Assembly: GCF_000384475.1 (NCBI RefSeq)
Contig: NZ_ARWB01000001.1
Coordinates: 289,305 to 353,304, forward strand
Direction: 5' to 3'
Source: Methylopila sp. M107
GTDB lineage: Bacteria; Pseudomonadota; Alphaproteobacteria; Rhizobiales; Methylopilaceae
DNA length: 64,000 nucleotides
This document shows, piece by piece, positions 53,309 to 64,000 of the stretch (position 1 is its first letter; every line of letters starts with the position of its first letter). A program made the position numbers and the translations under genes. Under the pieces are notes generated by a model. The model did not search any database. It was given only the letters and a program-made list of their open reading frames with translations, and had not been told where the DNA came from.

Positions 53309-55999
53309 TCAGTTGCGCGACGCCAGCAGCGCGATGGGCCCCGAGAGAATTTCGTCTAGCAAGATCAATGGTTTGAGCGAGACCGAACGCCCCGAATAGC
53401 GTTCAATTGTTTGCGTTGCCGCAAGGTTTTGCGGCAGTGCGATGCTGTTCTGTTGCAACAGGTCTTTCGTCGGACGAAGCGTTCCGGGCTCGAGATGGCG
53501 GGTCGGCCGCAGCAGCGCGACGACGATCGCGGCCTCGTCCCCCAGCGTGCGCGCGAAGGCGACGACGTCGTCGGCGTCTGGTCCTTGCACCTCGAGCGGC
53601 CGATAGCCGCCCTCGGCGAACAGATTTGGAGCGTCCGCCCGCAGCGTGAGGGCCGCCGCCAACAACGCCTGCTTCACCGCGCCGTCGCGCCAGTGGGCGG
53701 CGGCGTCGAGCGCGCTTGTCGCCCGCGCCAGCGCGGCTTCCCGCGCCGGATAATCCACCGGCCGACGATTGTCCGGATCGACCAGCGACAGGTCCCAGAA
53801 CTCGGTGCCCTGATAGGTGTCGGGCACGCCCGGAACGGTGAGCCTCAGCAGCGTCTGGATCAGCCCGTTCGCGGCGCCCGCCGCTCCGATGCGGGACGCG
53901 AAGGCGGCTATGTCGGTCCGGAGCGCCGCGTCTGGCCCCGTCATCAGGCCGGTGAGCAGATTTCGCGCGGCGGTCTCATAGGGCTCGTTCGGCGCGCTCC
54001 AGTCGGTCGCGAGCTTGGACTCGCGCAATGCCTTCTCCTGCCAGCCGGCGACGCGGTCCGCGAAAGCCTTGCAGCCGTCCGCGTCATCGGGGGCGAGACC
54101 GAGCGGCCATGCGCCGACAAGCGTCTGGTAGAGGATCGCCTCGTCGCCCGGAGAGGGGACCTCGCCGTCGCGCAGGGGTTCGGCCAGCGCGTTCCAACGC
54201 TTGAGCGCCGCCGCCCATTCGTCCGGGACTTCGCTCAACACCGCGAGCCGCGCGCGGACGTCCTCGCCGCGCTTGTGATCGTGGGTCGCGGTCGTGACCA
54301 TCGCGTCCGGGAAGGCCGCGAGCTTCGCCGCCATCTTGGCGTGGAAGGTCGCGACGTCGTTCGAAAAGCTCGCGACGTCGAAGCCGACATCGGTGCGCGA
54401 GAGCAGTTTTCCGTAGCGGTAGAAGGCGGTGTCCTCGACGGCCTTGGCCGCGACCGGCGCGGAGAGCTGCTGGAAGCGGCGGATCGCCTTGTCGCGGAGC
54501 GGGCGTTGCTCCTCCGGCGGCGCGACGTCGCCGCCGAGAAAGCGATCCAGAACGTCGAGCACAGGCGCGTCGGCCGGCAGTATCGACACACGCGCCTTGT
54601 CGAGCGCGCGCGCGAAAATCGGCTTGTCGTCTTCGGTCCGGCCGTCGATCGCATTGGCGTAGGTGCGGTAGGCCGGGAAATGCGCGAGCAGCTCGACCAG
54701 CGCCCGGCGGATCGCGGCGCGGGAGGTGTCGCGGGTCTCGAAATCGAGCCGCGCGACGCGATGCAGCGCCTCCGCCGCCTGGTCGAGCTGGGCCGAGAAC
54801 GACCGGTCGAGAATCTCGCGGCGCGCCGCCTCCTCCTCGACATGGAAATCGGAGGTTCGGCCGCTGATTTTTTCCCACAGCGCGCCAAGCGGCTTCTCGC
54901 CGGACGGGTCGTGGAGCAGGGCGGAGACGTCGTCCATGAAGTCGTAGCCGCTGGCGCCGTCGACGCCCCAGTCGTCGGCGAGGTGTTCGCCGGGCCCGAG
55001 GATCTTCTCGATCACCAGATAGGCGCGCTGTTTCGCGAGATCGCCCGGCCGCTCCGACTGGCGGGCGTCGAGGTGTTCGCGCAGGCGACGCGAATAGCCG
55101 CCGGGGTCCATCAGCCCGTCGACATGGTCGACCCGGAACCCGTCGATCAGGCCTTCGGCATAGAGGCTCAAGAGCTTTTCGTGCGTCGCCTCGAACACGG
55201 CGGGGTCGGCGATGCGCAGGCCCGCCAACTCGTTGACGTCGAAGAAGCGCCGCCAGTTGATCTCGTCGCCCGCGACCATCCAGTAGGCGAGCCGCCAGTT
55301 CTGTTTCTCGAGCAGCGTGTGCAGCCGCGCGCGCCCCTCGTCGGTCGAGGCGTCATAGGCGTCGAGCCCGGCCTCCTCGATCTCGTAGCGATCCTGCGGG
55401 CGCAGCGGAAACAGGTGGTCGGCGTAGCGCAGCGCCAGCCCGCCGCGCTTGGCCTCCCGGGTGATTTTCAGCTCGCCCGAGCGCAGCGCCTCGCCATAGG
55501 TCATGCCGAGCGTCGGCAGCAGGACCTTGCCGGCGAGCGCGGGGTCGGCCGGCTCCCAGTCTATGTCGAAGAAGTGCCCGAAGCGGCTGCCCTGCCCGTA
55601 GGCCAGCACGTCAAGCCACCATTCATTGTCGTCGCCGCCGACCGCCATGTGGTTCGGCACGATGTCGACGATGATCCCGAGGCCCTCTTTGCGAAGGGCG
55701 GCGACGAGCGCGCGGAATCCCTCCTCGCCGCCGAGCTCGGGGTTCACGGTCGTCGGGTCGATGACGTCGTAGCCGTGGTTCGAGCCCGCGCGCGCGGTCA
55801 GGATCGGCGAGGAATAGAGATGGCTGATCCCGAGCGCCTTGAGGTAGGGCGCGAGCGCGATCGCCCGCTCGAACGGGAAATCCTTTTGGAACTGCATGCG
55901 CATCGTGGCGCGGGGCGGGGAGGGGAACAGGCGCGCCGCCGTCGGAGATATGAGCGGCAGACGTTGCGGATCGCGCTGAGACCCGCCCGGCGGGATCAC
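53309..55999 (-). CDS. treY: Malto-oligosyltrehalose synthase
   Basis: An 896-residue GH13 enzyme that converts the reducing end of maltodextrin to a trehalosyl end. Family signs are PRATMRMQFQKDF (N-terminal strand), ALGISHLYSSPIL, the nucleophile Asp in GFRVDHVDGL (about 290), the acid/base Glu in YLVIEKILGPGE, and THDHKRGEDVRARL. The start is GTG 55999, overlapping the malQ stop as GTGA and preceded by GGCGGGAGAG. ATG 55903 would cut off the PRAT strand. It works with treZ. Confidence 0.93.
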   Translation of the reverse strand: MIPPGGSQRDPQRLPLISPTAARLFPSPPRATMRMQFQKDFPFERAIALAPYLKALGISHLYSSPILTARAGSNHGYDVIDPTTVNPELGGEEGFRALVAALRKEGLGIIVDIVPNHMAVGGDDNEWWLDVLAYGQGSRFGHFFDIDWEPADPALAGKVLLPTLGMTYGEALRSGELKITREAKRGGLALRYADHLFPLRPQDRYEIEEAGLDAYDASTDEGRARLHTLLEKQNWRLAYWMVAGDEINWRRFFDVNELAGLRIADPAVFEATHEKLLSLYAEGLIDGFRVDHVDGLMDPGGYSRRLREHLDARQSERPGDLAKQRAYLVIEKILGPGEHLADDWGVDGASGYDFMDDVSALLHDPSGEKPLGALWEKISGRTSDFHVEEEAARREILDRSFSAQLDQAAEALHRVARLDFETRDTSRAAIRRALVELLAHFPAYRTYANAIDGRTEDDKPIFARALDKARVSILPADAPVLDVLDRFLGGDVAPPEEQRPLRDKAIRRFQQLSAPVAAKAVEDTAFYRYGKLLSRTDVGFDVASFSNDVATFHAKMAAKLAAFPDAMVTTATHDHKRGEDVRARLAVLSEVPDEWAAALKRWNALAEPLRDGEVPSPGDEAILYQTLVGAWPLGLAPDDADGCKAFADRVAGWQEKALRESKLATDWSAPNEPYETAARNLLTGLMTGPDAALRTDIAAFASRIGAAGAANGLIQTLLRLTVPGVPDTYQGTEFWDLSLVDPDNRRPVDYPAREAALARATSALDAAAHWRDGAVKQALLAAALTLRADAPNLFAEGGYRPLEVQGPDADDVVAFARTLGDEAAIVVALLRPTRHLEPGTLRPTKDLLQQNSIALPQNLAATQTIERYSGRSVSLKPLILLDEILSGPIALLASRN

Positions 56000-58076
56000 C
56001 TCTCCCGCCTCCGGTTGAGGCTCGCAAGCCGCGCCGCCGCGGCCGGCTCCTTGATGAGTTCCGGCGCGGGTTTCGGCAGCCTCCGACGCCAGTTCGGGTG
56101 TTCGTCCAGCGTGCCGGGCAGGTTCGGCTGCTCGACGACGCCGAGCGCGTCCTCGAGCGGCAGCAGGACGAGCCTCGACGGCGTCTCGGCAAGAAACCGT
56201 ACCGAGGCGTCGACCGCCGGCTGATGATTTTCGGGCGCCGGCGCCGGCTCCTCCGCGACTCGGGCCGCGACAAAGGCCCGCCACAGCTCGCCGCGCTCGC
56301 CGTCGCGCGTGACGCGGTCGTTTTCAAAGGTCTCGCCGAACTGCTCGCCGCCGATCGAGGCGCGAAGGTCGATGTCGGCGCCGGACCACCAGCCCGCCAT
56401 GGTCGGCAGGTCGTGGGTCGTGGTCATGGCGAGCGCGTCGGCCGGGTAGTAATGCGGCGGGAAGAAGCCCTGCGCGTCGCTGCGCTCGAACTGCAGCACC
56501 TTCATGCCAGCGATCCCGGCGGCGGCGATCTTCTCGCGAAAGCCCTCCGGCACGGTGCCGAGGTCTTCGCCGACCACGATCGCGTCGTTGCGGAACGACT
56601 CGAGCGCGGTCAGCCGAAGCATGTCCACCACGGGAAACGCCAGATAGGCGCCCTCGCGCGACGGCGCGCCTTCGGGCGCGACCCAGAGGCGCTCAAACCC
56701 CATGGCGTGGTCGATGCGCACGCCGCCCGCGTTCTTCATGCAGGCGCGGAGCGTCGCGAGGAAAGGCTCGAATCCGGTGCGCTTCAGCGCGATCGGCGAG
56801 AAAGTGGCGAGGCCCCAGCCCTGTCCGTTCGGATTGAACAGGTCCGGCGGCGAGCCGACGGAAAGCCCGACCAGCACGTCCTGCTGGCGGCTCCAGGCGT
56901 GGCTGCCGCCGGCGTCCATGCCGACCGCAAGGTCTGAGATCAGGCCGATGGACATCCCGGCCTTGCGCGCGACGCGTTGGGTTTCGCCGAACGAGCGATC
57001 GGCGATCCACTGCAGAAAGAGGTGAAACTCGACCTCTCCGGCGTTGGCGTGCGCGAAGGCGGCGACCTCCGGCCCGTCCGGGTCGCGAAGGCCCTCCGGC
57101 CAGCCGCGCCAGTCCCATTGGGTAAGGTCATGGCCGAAGCGGGCGCCGTGGATCGTCTCGAAAATCGCGTGCTTCTCGAGCATCGCGCCGCCCTCGTGCC
57201 GGAAGGCGGCGAAATCGCTCGCGAGCCGATCAGGCGCGGCGTCGGCAAGCTCGACGGCGCGAAAGCTGTCGTAGAGCGTGCGGAGCGTCGCGAGCTTGGC
57301 GCGGGTCGCTTCCGGCCAGTCGATCAGCGGCTCCGCCTCGTGGCGTCGCCGGGCGCTGGCCGTCTTCGAGCGCTTCGCAGCCTCGGCGACGCGCGCTTCG
57401 CCGAACAGGAAGTCGGGGTCGGCGTGCAGCGGGTTGAGAAACAGCCGGCTCGACGGCGAATAGGGGCCGAAGTGGTGCGGGTCGGCCGAGAAGCCGGCAT
57501 GCATCGGCGACAGCGCCAGCGCGTCGGCGCCGGCGAGCGCGGCGGCTTCGGCCAGCGCCGCGACCCCGCCGAAATCGCCGATGCCGCCGTCGCCCGCGCG
57601 CGTCAGCCCGTAGACCTGCGCGGCGAGGCCCCACATCCGGCGGCCTGCGTCCGCGATCGAGCGACCCCGGCCGGGCGAGACCGCGACGGTGATCTCGCGG
57701 TCGCCGAAAGCGAGATGGTGATAGCCGGGCTCGAGGATGGGGCGCACGCGCGCTTTGCCGTCTCCGGCGTCTTCCAGCGCAAAGTCGAAAACGACGCCGT
57801 CCTCGCGCGTCAGTTTCGCGGAGGTCCCGCCCACCGCGTCGACCACGAAGCCCTCGCCCGCCAGCGCGGTGACGAGCGGGGCCGGCGTGCGCGAAATCTC
57901 GTCGAGCTTTTCGAGCGAGGTTTTGGCCGCGCCCTCGCTGTCGCAATCGAGCCCCATGACGGCGAGCAGGCGTCTCAGCGCATCCGGCGCGACGGTCTGC
58001 GCCTGGCCGGACTGGTCGGTCCAGTCGACAGAAACCCCCGCGCGCGAGGCGACATGGCGCAACGTGTCGTCCTGGC

Positions 58077-58080
<4 letters not shown>
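55996..58080 (-). CDS. malQ: 4-alpha-glucanotransferase (amylomaltase)
   Basis: A 694-residue GH77 enzyme that transfers glucan segments between maltodextrins. It has GVRIDHAMGFERLWV (catalytic Asp), VVGEDLGTVPEGF (catalytic Glu) and TTTHDLPTMAGWW (transition-state Asp). The extended N-terminal region resembles the larger MalQ subtype. TTG 58080 is the probable start, overlapping the treZ stop as TTGA; there is no closer in-frame ATG. It supplies longer chains for TreY or recycles short products from phosphorylase action. Confidence 0.93.
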
Positions 58081-59824
<1,744 letters not shown>

Positions 59825-59828
<4 letters not shown>

Positions 59829-61972
59829 GAGGGCGTGTCTCCGGAAGGCTCGGTTGCGTGTTTCGTCGGCCGTCCGCGCCGGGTCTGAGCCGGCGCGAGC
59901 GACATCAGCAGAACCGCGCTCTGCGCGCCGACCTCGATCTCGCCGCCCTCGACCTGTTCCTCGGCCGCATCCGGCCGGGAGGTGTCGAGCAGCAGCCGCG
60001 TCGCCGAGGTTGGCGGCGGGATCGTGAAGGCCAGCGCCTTCTCGGTCGGGTTCAGCATCAGCGTGAGAATCGAGACGGCGCCGTCATCCCGCTCGGCGGC
60101 GCGTCTCACCGTTAACGTCCGTTCACCGTGGTCGTTCCAGGCCTCCGGACCGAGATCGGCCCCGCGCTCGTCGAACCAGGCGATATCGTGCACGCCGGGG
60201 AGCGGCTGTTCGAGCCCGTGAAGGAAGTTCTTGCAGCGCAGGATGGGATGCTCGCGTCGCAGCTTCGTCAGCCGCGCGGAGAAGGCCGCGAGCGCCTCGC
60301 CCTCGGGCGTCTCGGCCTTGCGCCAGTCCACCCACGAGGTCTCGTTGTCCTGCGCATAGGCGTTGTTGTTGCCTCCTTGCGTGCGGCCGAACTCGTCGCC
60401 CGCGAGCAGCATCGGCGTGCCCTGGCTGAACAGCAGCGTTGCGAGCATCGCGCGCTGCAGGCGGGCGCGCCGGGCGCGAATCTCCGGGTCCGGCGTCGGT
60501 CCCTCGACGCCGCCATTGGACGAATAGTTTTCGCCGTGGCCGTCGCGATTGTCCTCGCCGTTGGCGAGATTGTGTCGTTGCACATAGGCGACCGTGTCGG
60601 CCAATGTGTAGCCGTCATGGCTGGCGACAAAGTTGATCGACGCCCATGGCTTTCGCGAGCGCCTGTCGAACAGGTCCGACGACCCGGCGAGCCGCGCCGC
60701 AAACTCCGGGCGCTGGCCTGCGTCGCCGCGCCAGAAACGACGCACGCTGTCGCGATACTTGTCGTTCCACTCGCCGAACCCCGGCGGGTGGCCGCCAAGA
60801 TGGTAGCCGCCCGGACCGATGTCCCACGGCTCCGAGATCAGCTTGACGCGCGCCAGCGTCGGGTCCTGACGCAGGGCGTCGAAGAAGCCGGAGCCGGGGT
60901 CGAAGCCGTGATCCTCCCGGCCGAGCGTCACGCCGAGATCGAACCTGAAACCGTCGATGTGGTAGGCCTCGACCCAATAGCGGAGGCTATCCATCACCAT
61001 CTGCAGCACGCGCGGATGGGAGAGGTTCACCGTGTTGCCGCAGCCGGTGTCGTTGACGCAGCGGCGCCAGTCATGCGCCTCCTGCCGGTAGTAGCTGAGA
61101 TTGTCGAGGCCGCGCAGCGAAAGCGTCGCGCCTTCCTCGCTGCCTTCGGCAGTGTGATTATACACGACGTCGAGAAACACCTCGATGCCGGCGGCATGCA
61201 GCCGGCGCACCGCGACCTTCACCTCGTTCAGCGAGCCGTCCGAGAGGTAGCGCGGCTCGGGCGCGAAGAAGCCGATCGTGTTGTAGCCCCAGTAGTTGCG
61301 GAGCCCCATCTCGACCAGCCGCCGGTCCTGCACGAAGGCGTGGATCGGCATCAGCTCGACGGCGGTGATCCCGAGCCGCTTGTAGTGCTCGATCATCGGC
61401 GGACTCGCGAGCGCCGCGAACGTGCCGCGCTCATGCGGGCGAATGTCCGGGCGAAGCATCGTCAGGCCGCGCACATGCGCCTCGTAGATGACGGTTTCGG
61501 CCCACGGCGTGTTCGGCGGCCGGTCGTCGCCCCAGTTGAAAGCGTCGTCGACCACGACGGCCTTCGGCATGCCGGGCGCCGAGTCGCGGCGGTCGAAGGA
61601 CAGATCCCCGCGCGGGGAGTGAAGGCGATAGCCATAGAGCGCGTCCGACCAGCGCACCTCGCCGGAGATCTGCTTGGCGTAGGGGTCGAGCAGCAGCTTG
61701 TTCGGATTGAAGCGATGGCCGTGCTGAGGGTCGTAGGCCCCATGCGCGCGGAACCCGTAAAGCAGGTCGGCGCGCGCGTCCGGCAGGTAGCCGTGAAACA
61801 CCTCGTCGGTCTTCTCCGGCAGCGGCATCCGCGCGATCTCGCGGCGCCCGGAGGGATCGAACAGGCAGAGGTCGATCTGCTCGGCATGGGCGGAGAACAC
61901 CGCGAAATTGACCCCGAGCCCGTCCCAGGTCGCGCCGAGCGGGTAGGGGGCGCCGTCTTCGAGCGTGGTCAT
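59825..61972 (-). CDS. glgX: Glycogen debranching enzyme GlgX
   Basis: A 715-residue GH13 isoamylase-type enzyme that trims alpha-1,6 branches of phosphorylase-limited glycogen. Catalytic segments are DGFRFDLGVTLG (Asp), LISEPWDIGPGGY (Glu) and FVASHDGYTLADTV (Asp). The N-terminal CBM48 (YPLGATWDGLGVNFAVFSA) is intact. The start is ATG 61972. A large palindromic repeat lies between it and glgB, and its edge is only three bases from the start codon, so the ribosome binding site is made of repeat sequence. Confidence 0.95.
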
Positions 61973-61975
61973 TGT

Positions 61976-62114
61976 CCCCCTCCCCCTTGCGGGGAGGGGC
62001 TAGGGGTGGGGGTGGTTCCGAAACGAGCGCCGCCGTCCACGAGCCGCTCTATGACGACCCTCGTGCCAGATCCTGAGCCACCCCCACCCTTACCCTCCCC
62101 GCAAGGGGGAGGGA
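61976..62114. repeat. Long inverted repeat between glgB and glgX
   Basis: The left arm 61976-62015 and right arm 62078-62114 are largely complementary, G/C-rich with GGGTGGGGG and CCCCCACCC blocks and a CCCCGCAAGGGG core, separated by about 62 bases. The core also occurs at the left end of the window (about 6-18). On the minus-strand transcript the arm supplies the purine-rich GGGAGGGGG sequence just ahead of the glgX start. Confidence 0.85.
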
Positions 62115-62195
62115 GATTGGAGCGTCGCGTCTTTTCGTCGTCCGAAATCAGTCCAGTCGTCACTCGCAGGATCCCCCGATCCGATCAAACCGTTC

Positions 62196-64000
62196 TCAAC
62201 CCGCCCGCAGCGCCACGACCCCGAGCGGCGGGAGCGACAGCTCCAGCGACTGCGCCTCGCCGTGGCTCTCCACCGAAGTGGTCTCCACCGCGCCGCTGTT
62301 GCCGACGTTCGAGCCGCCATAGAGGCCGCTATCGGTGTTGATGATCTCGCTCCACTTGCCGGCGACCGGCACGCCGATGCGATATCCGTGCCGCGGCAGC
62401 GGGGTCATGTTGGCGACGACCAGAACCGGCGGGTCGCCGTCGGCGCCGAGGCGCTGAAAGGCGAACACCGAATTGGCGCGGTCGTCGCCGATCACCCAGC
62501 GGAAACCGCTCTCCTCGCAGTCGCGCGCGTGCAGCGCGGGCTCCGCCGCGTAAATCCGATTGAGGTCGCGGATCAGCCGCTGGACGCCGGCATGCGCCGG
62601 ATCGTCGAGCGCCGGCCAGTCGACCTGGTCGTCATGGTTCCATTCGCGCCACTGCGCGACCTCGGCGCCCATGAAGATCAGCTTCTTGCCGGGATGGGCC
62701 CACATCAGCCCGTAGAGCGAGCGCAGGTTTGCGAACTTCTGCCAGGTGTCGCCCGGCATCTTGTTGATCAGCGAACCCTTGCCGTGGACGACCTCGTCAT
62801 GGCTGAGCGGCAGCACGAATTTTTCGGAGAAGGCGTAGACCAGCCCGAAGGTGATGCCGTCGTGATTGTAGGAGCGGTAGATCGGGTTCTGCTCCATGTA
62901 GTTCAGCGTGTCGTGCATCCAGCCCATGTTCCACTTGTAGTGGAAGCCGAGACCGCCCTCGGTGGTCGAGCGGGTGACGCCGGGCCAGGCGGTCGATTCC
63001 TCCGCAATGGTGATGGCTCCGGGGACGCGCTCGCGGACGACCGCGTTGAAATGCTGCAGGAAGCCGATCGCCTCGAGGTTCTCGCGGCCGCCGAGATGGT
63101 TCGGGACCCACTCTCCCTCCTTGCGGCTGTAGTCGCGGTAGAGCATCGACGCGACGGCGTCGACGCGCAGGCCGTCGACATGAAACTTTTCGAGCCAGTA
63201 GAGCCCGCTCGCGATCAGGAAATTCTGCACCTCGCGGCGGCCGAAATTGTAGATCGCGGTGTTCCAGTCGATGTGGAACCCCTCGCGCGGGTCGCCGTGC
63301 TCGTAGAGCGGCGTGCCGTCGAAGCGGTAGAGGCCGTGCGCGTCGGTCGGGAAATGCGCCGGCACCCAGTCGACCACCACGCCGACGCCCGCCGCATGGG
63401 CCGCGTCCACGAACCTGGCGAAGTCCTCCGGCGCGCCGTAGCGGCCGGTCGGCGCGAACAGACCGAGCGGCTGGTAGCCCCAGGAGCCGCCGAACGGATG
63501 CTCGGCGACGGGCAGCAGCTCGATATGGGTGAAGCCCATCTGGGCCGCGTAAGGGACGAGCTTCTCGATCGCAAAGGTCCAGTCGACCTCGCGGCCGCCC
63601 TCCTTCAGCCACGAGCCGAGATGGACCTCGTAGAACGACAGCGGCTTGTCGGCTTCCGCGTTCCGCCCGCGGTTCTCCATCCAGGCGCCGTCGGTCCAGG
63701 CGTAAGGCTTTGGCGAGGCGACGATCGAGGCGGTGCCGGGCGCGCTCTCGGCGGATTTCGCCACCGGATCGGCCTTGTCGGGCAGCGGCGCGCCGTCTGG
63801 TCCGTTGATCGCGAACTTGTAGCGCTCGCCGGGCTTCAGGCGCGGGATGAACAGCTCCCAGACGCCGGACGGGTAGCGCACCCGCATCGGATGTCGGCGC
63901 GGGTCCCAGGTGTTGAAGTCGCCGACCAGCGCGACGCGCTTGGCGTTGGGCGCCCAGACGGCGAAGCGCACGCCCTCGACGCCGTCGACGGTCGTGGCGT
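62196..64000 (-). CDS. glgB: 1,4-alpha-glucan branching enzyme (5' part beyond window)
   Basis: 601 codons of a GH13 branching enzyme are seen; the frame stays open through base 64000, so the N-terminal part (about 130 residues by comparison with the usual 730) lies outside. The CBM48 region ([19 protein letters not shown]) is followed by the catalytic Asp in [13 protein letters not shown], the Glu in TIAEESTAW, and [14 protein letters not shown]. The C-terminal domain ends VVALRAG. It creates alpha-1,6 branches in glycogen. It is the most upstream gene of the cluster seen here; further genes may precede it outside the window. Confidence 0.95.
   Translation of the reverse strand, partial: ATTVDGVEGVRFAVWAPNAKRVALVGDFNTWDPRRHPMRVRYPSGVWELFIPRLKPGERYKFAINGPDGAPLPDKADPVAKSAESAPGTASIVASPKPYAWTDGAWMENRGRNAEADKPLSFYEVHLGSWLKEGGREVDWTFAIEKLVPYAAQMGFTHIELLPVAEHPFGGSWGYQPLGLFAPTGRYGAPEDFARFVDAAHAAGVGVVVDWVPAHFPTDAHGLYRFDGTPLYEHGDPREGFHIDWNTAIYNFGRREVQNFLIASGLYWLEKFHVDGLRVDAVASMLYRDYSRKEGEWVPNHLGGRENLEAIGFLQHFNAVVRERVPGAITIAEESTAWPGVTRSTTEGGLGFHYKWNMGWMHDTLNYMEQNPIYRSYNHDGITFGLVYAFSEKFVLPLSHDEVVHGKGSLINKMPGDTWQKFANLRSLYGLMWAHPGKKLIFMGAEVAQWREWNHDDQVDWPALDDPAHAGVQRLIRDLNRIYAAEPALHARDCEESGFRWVIGDDRANSVFAFQRLGADGDPPVLVVANMTPLPRHGYRIGVPVAGKWSEIINTDSGLYGGSNVGNSGAVETTSVESHGEAQSLELSLPPLGVVALRAG

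Noticed and set aside
55903-55999. ATG 55903 as the treY start
   Set aside because: It would remove the conserved PRAT strand at the N-terminus; GTG 55999 has a good ribosome binding site and a coupled overlap.
53411-56224. A plus-strand open frame of over 900 codons opposite treY
   Set aside because: Antisense shadow of a GH13 gene with intact catalytic residues; no start signal or family match.

Overview
The window is GC-rich (roughly 70 percent by eye) chromosomal DNA. It most resembles an alphaproteobacterium of the order Hyphomicrobiales (Rhizobiales). Supporting this are hemC-hemD followed by an alphaproteobacterial Mic60 (mitofilin-like) gene and hemY, trxB followed by an LsrB-like LysR regulator, carB next to greA with carA a few kilobases away, a Tat-exported beta-helix protein of the TIGR03808 type, and a Nudix-like regulator resembling the alphaproteobacterial NAD regulator. 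I see no rRNA, tRNA, CRISPR array, insertion sequence, prophage or origin of replication.

Layout. 0-7.6 kb (minus strand): an HD-domain nucleotidase, a small dual-specificity-type phosphatase, a Nudix-like regulator, hemC, hemD, mic60 and hemY. 7.7-13.3 kb: a PPOx-family flavoprotein, a DctA-type symporter, a YefM/YoeB toxin-antitoxin pair with a textbook operator, ygfZ-tag, and a dihydroorotase-like amidohydrolase. 13.4-20.7 kb: a LysE-type exporter, two RNA methyltransferases (RlmD-like, TlyA-like), a Tat-exported beta-helix protein, a SphA-like outer membrane protein with a strong terminator, and a secreted caspase-like/SEL1 protein. 20.7-30.6 kb: asparaginase, a Rho-N-domain protein with topoisomerase IB, a lytic transglycosylase, an ELM1-like protein with trxB and an LsrB-like regulator, a DUF1007 protein that seems to start at CTG, a polytopic membrane protein, a small membrane protein and greA.

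30.7-43.2 kb: carB and carA enclose about 7.4 kb of accessory-looking genes: an SDR, a decayed toxin-antitoxin remnant, a cold-shock gene, a cupin, an MFS/GNAT pair, a TetR/thiolase pair and a DUF1835 protein. Three copies of a dispersed palindromic repeat lie between these genes, and a fourth lies just beyond yqeY. 43.4-46.8 kb: a lipoprotein L,D-transpeptidase, an acyl-CoA synthetase and a membrane-anchored hypothetical protein. 46.8-64 kb (minus strand): a glycogen/trehalose cluster, read as glgB (cut by the window end), glgX, treZ, malQ, treY, a 76-residue orphan, glgP, glgC, a secreted orphan and glgA.

How the genes work together. GlgC, GlgA and GlgB build glycogen. GlgP, GlgX and MalQ degrade and trim it. 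TreY and TreZ convert its linear ends to trehalose, so the cluster can shift carbon between a storage polymer and an osmoprotectant. Many gene pairs are coupled by 4-base NTGA stop/start overlaps using ATG, GTG, TTG and apparently CTG. No unmistakably new multi-gene system is visible. The most interesting points are the two uncharacterised proteins inside the glycogen/trehalose cluster, the palindromic repeat that abuts the glgX start codon, the CTG-initiated DUF1007 gene, the Nudix-like regulator with a broken Nudix box, and the dihydroorotase-like protein lacking one metal-ligand histidine.
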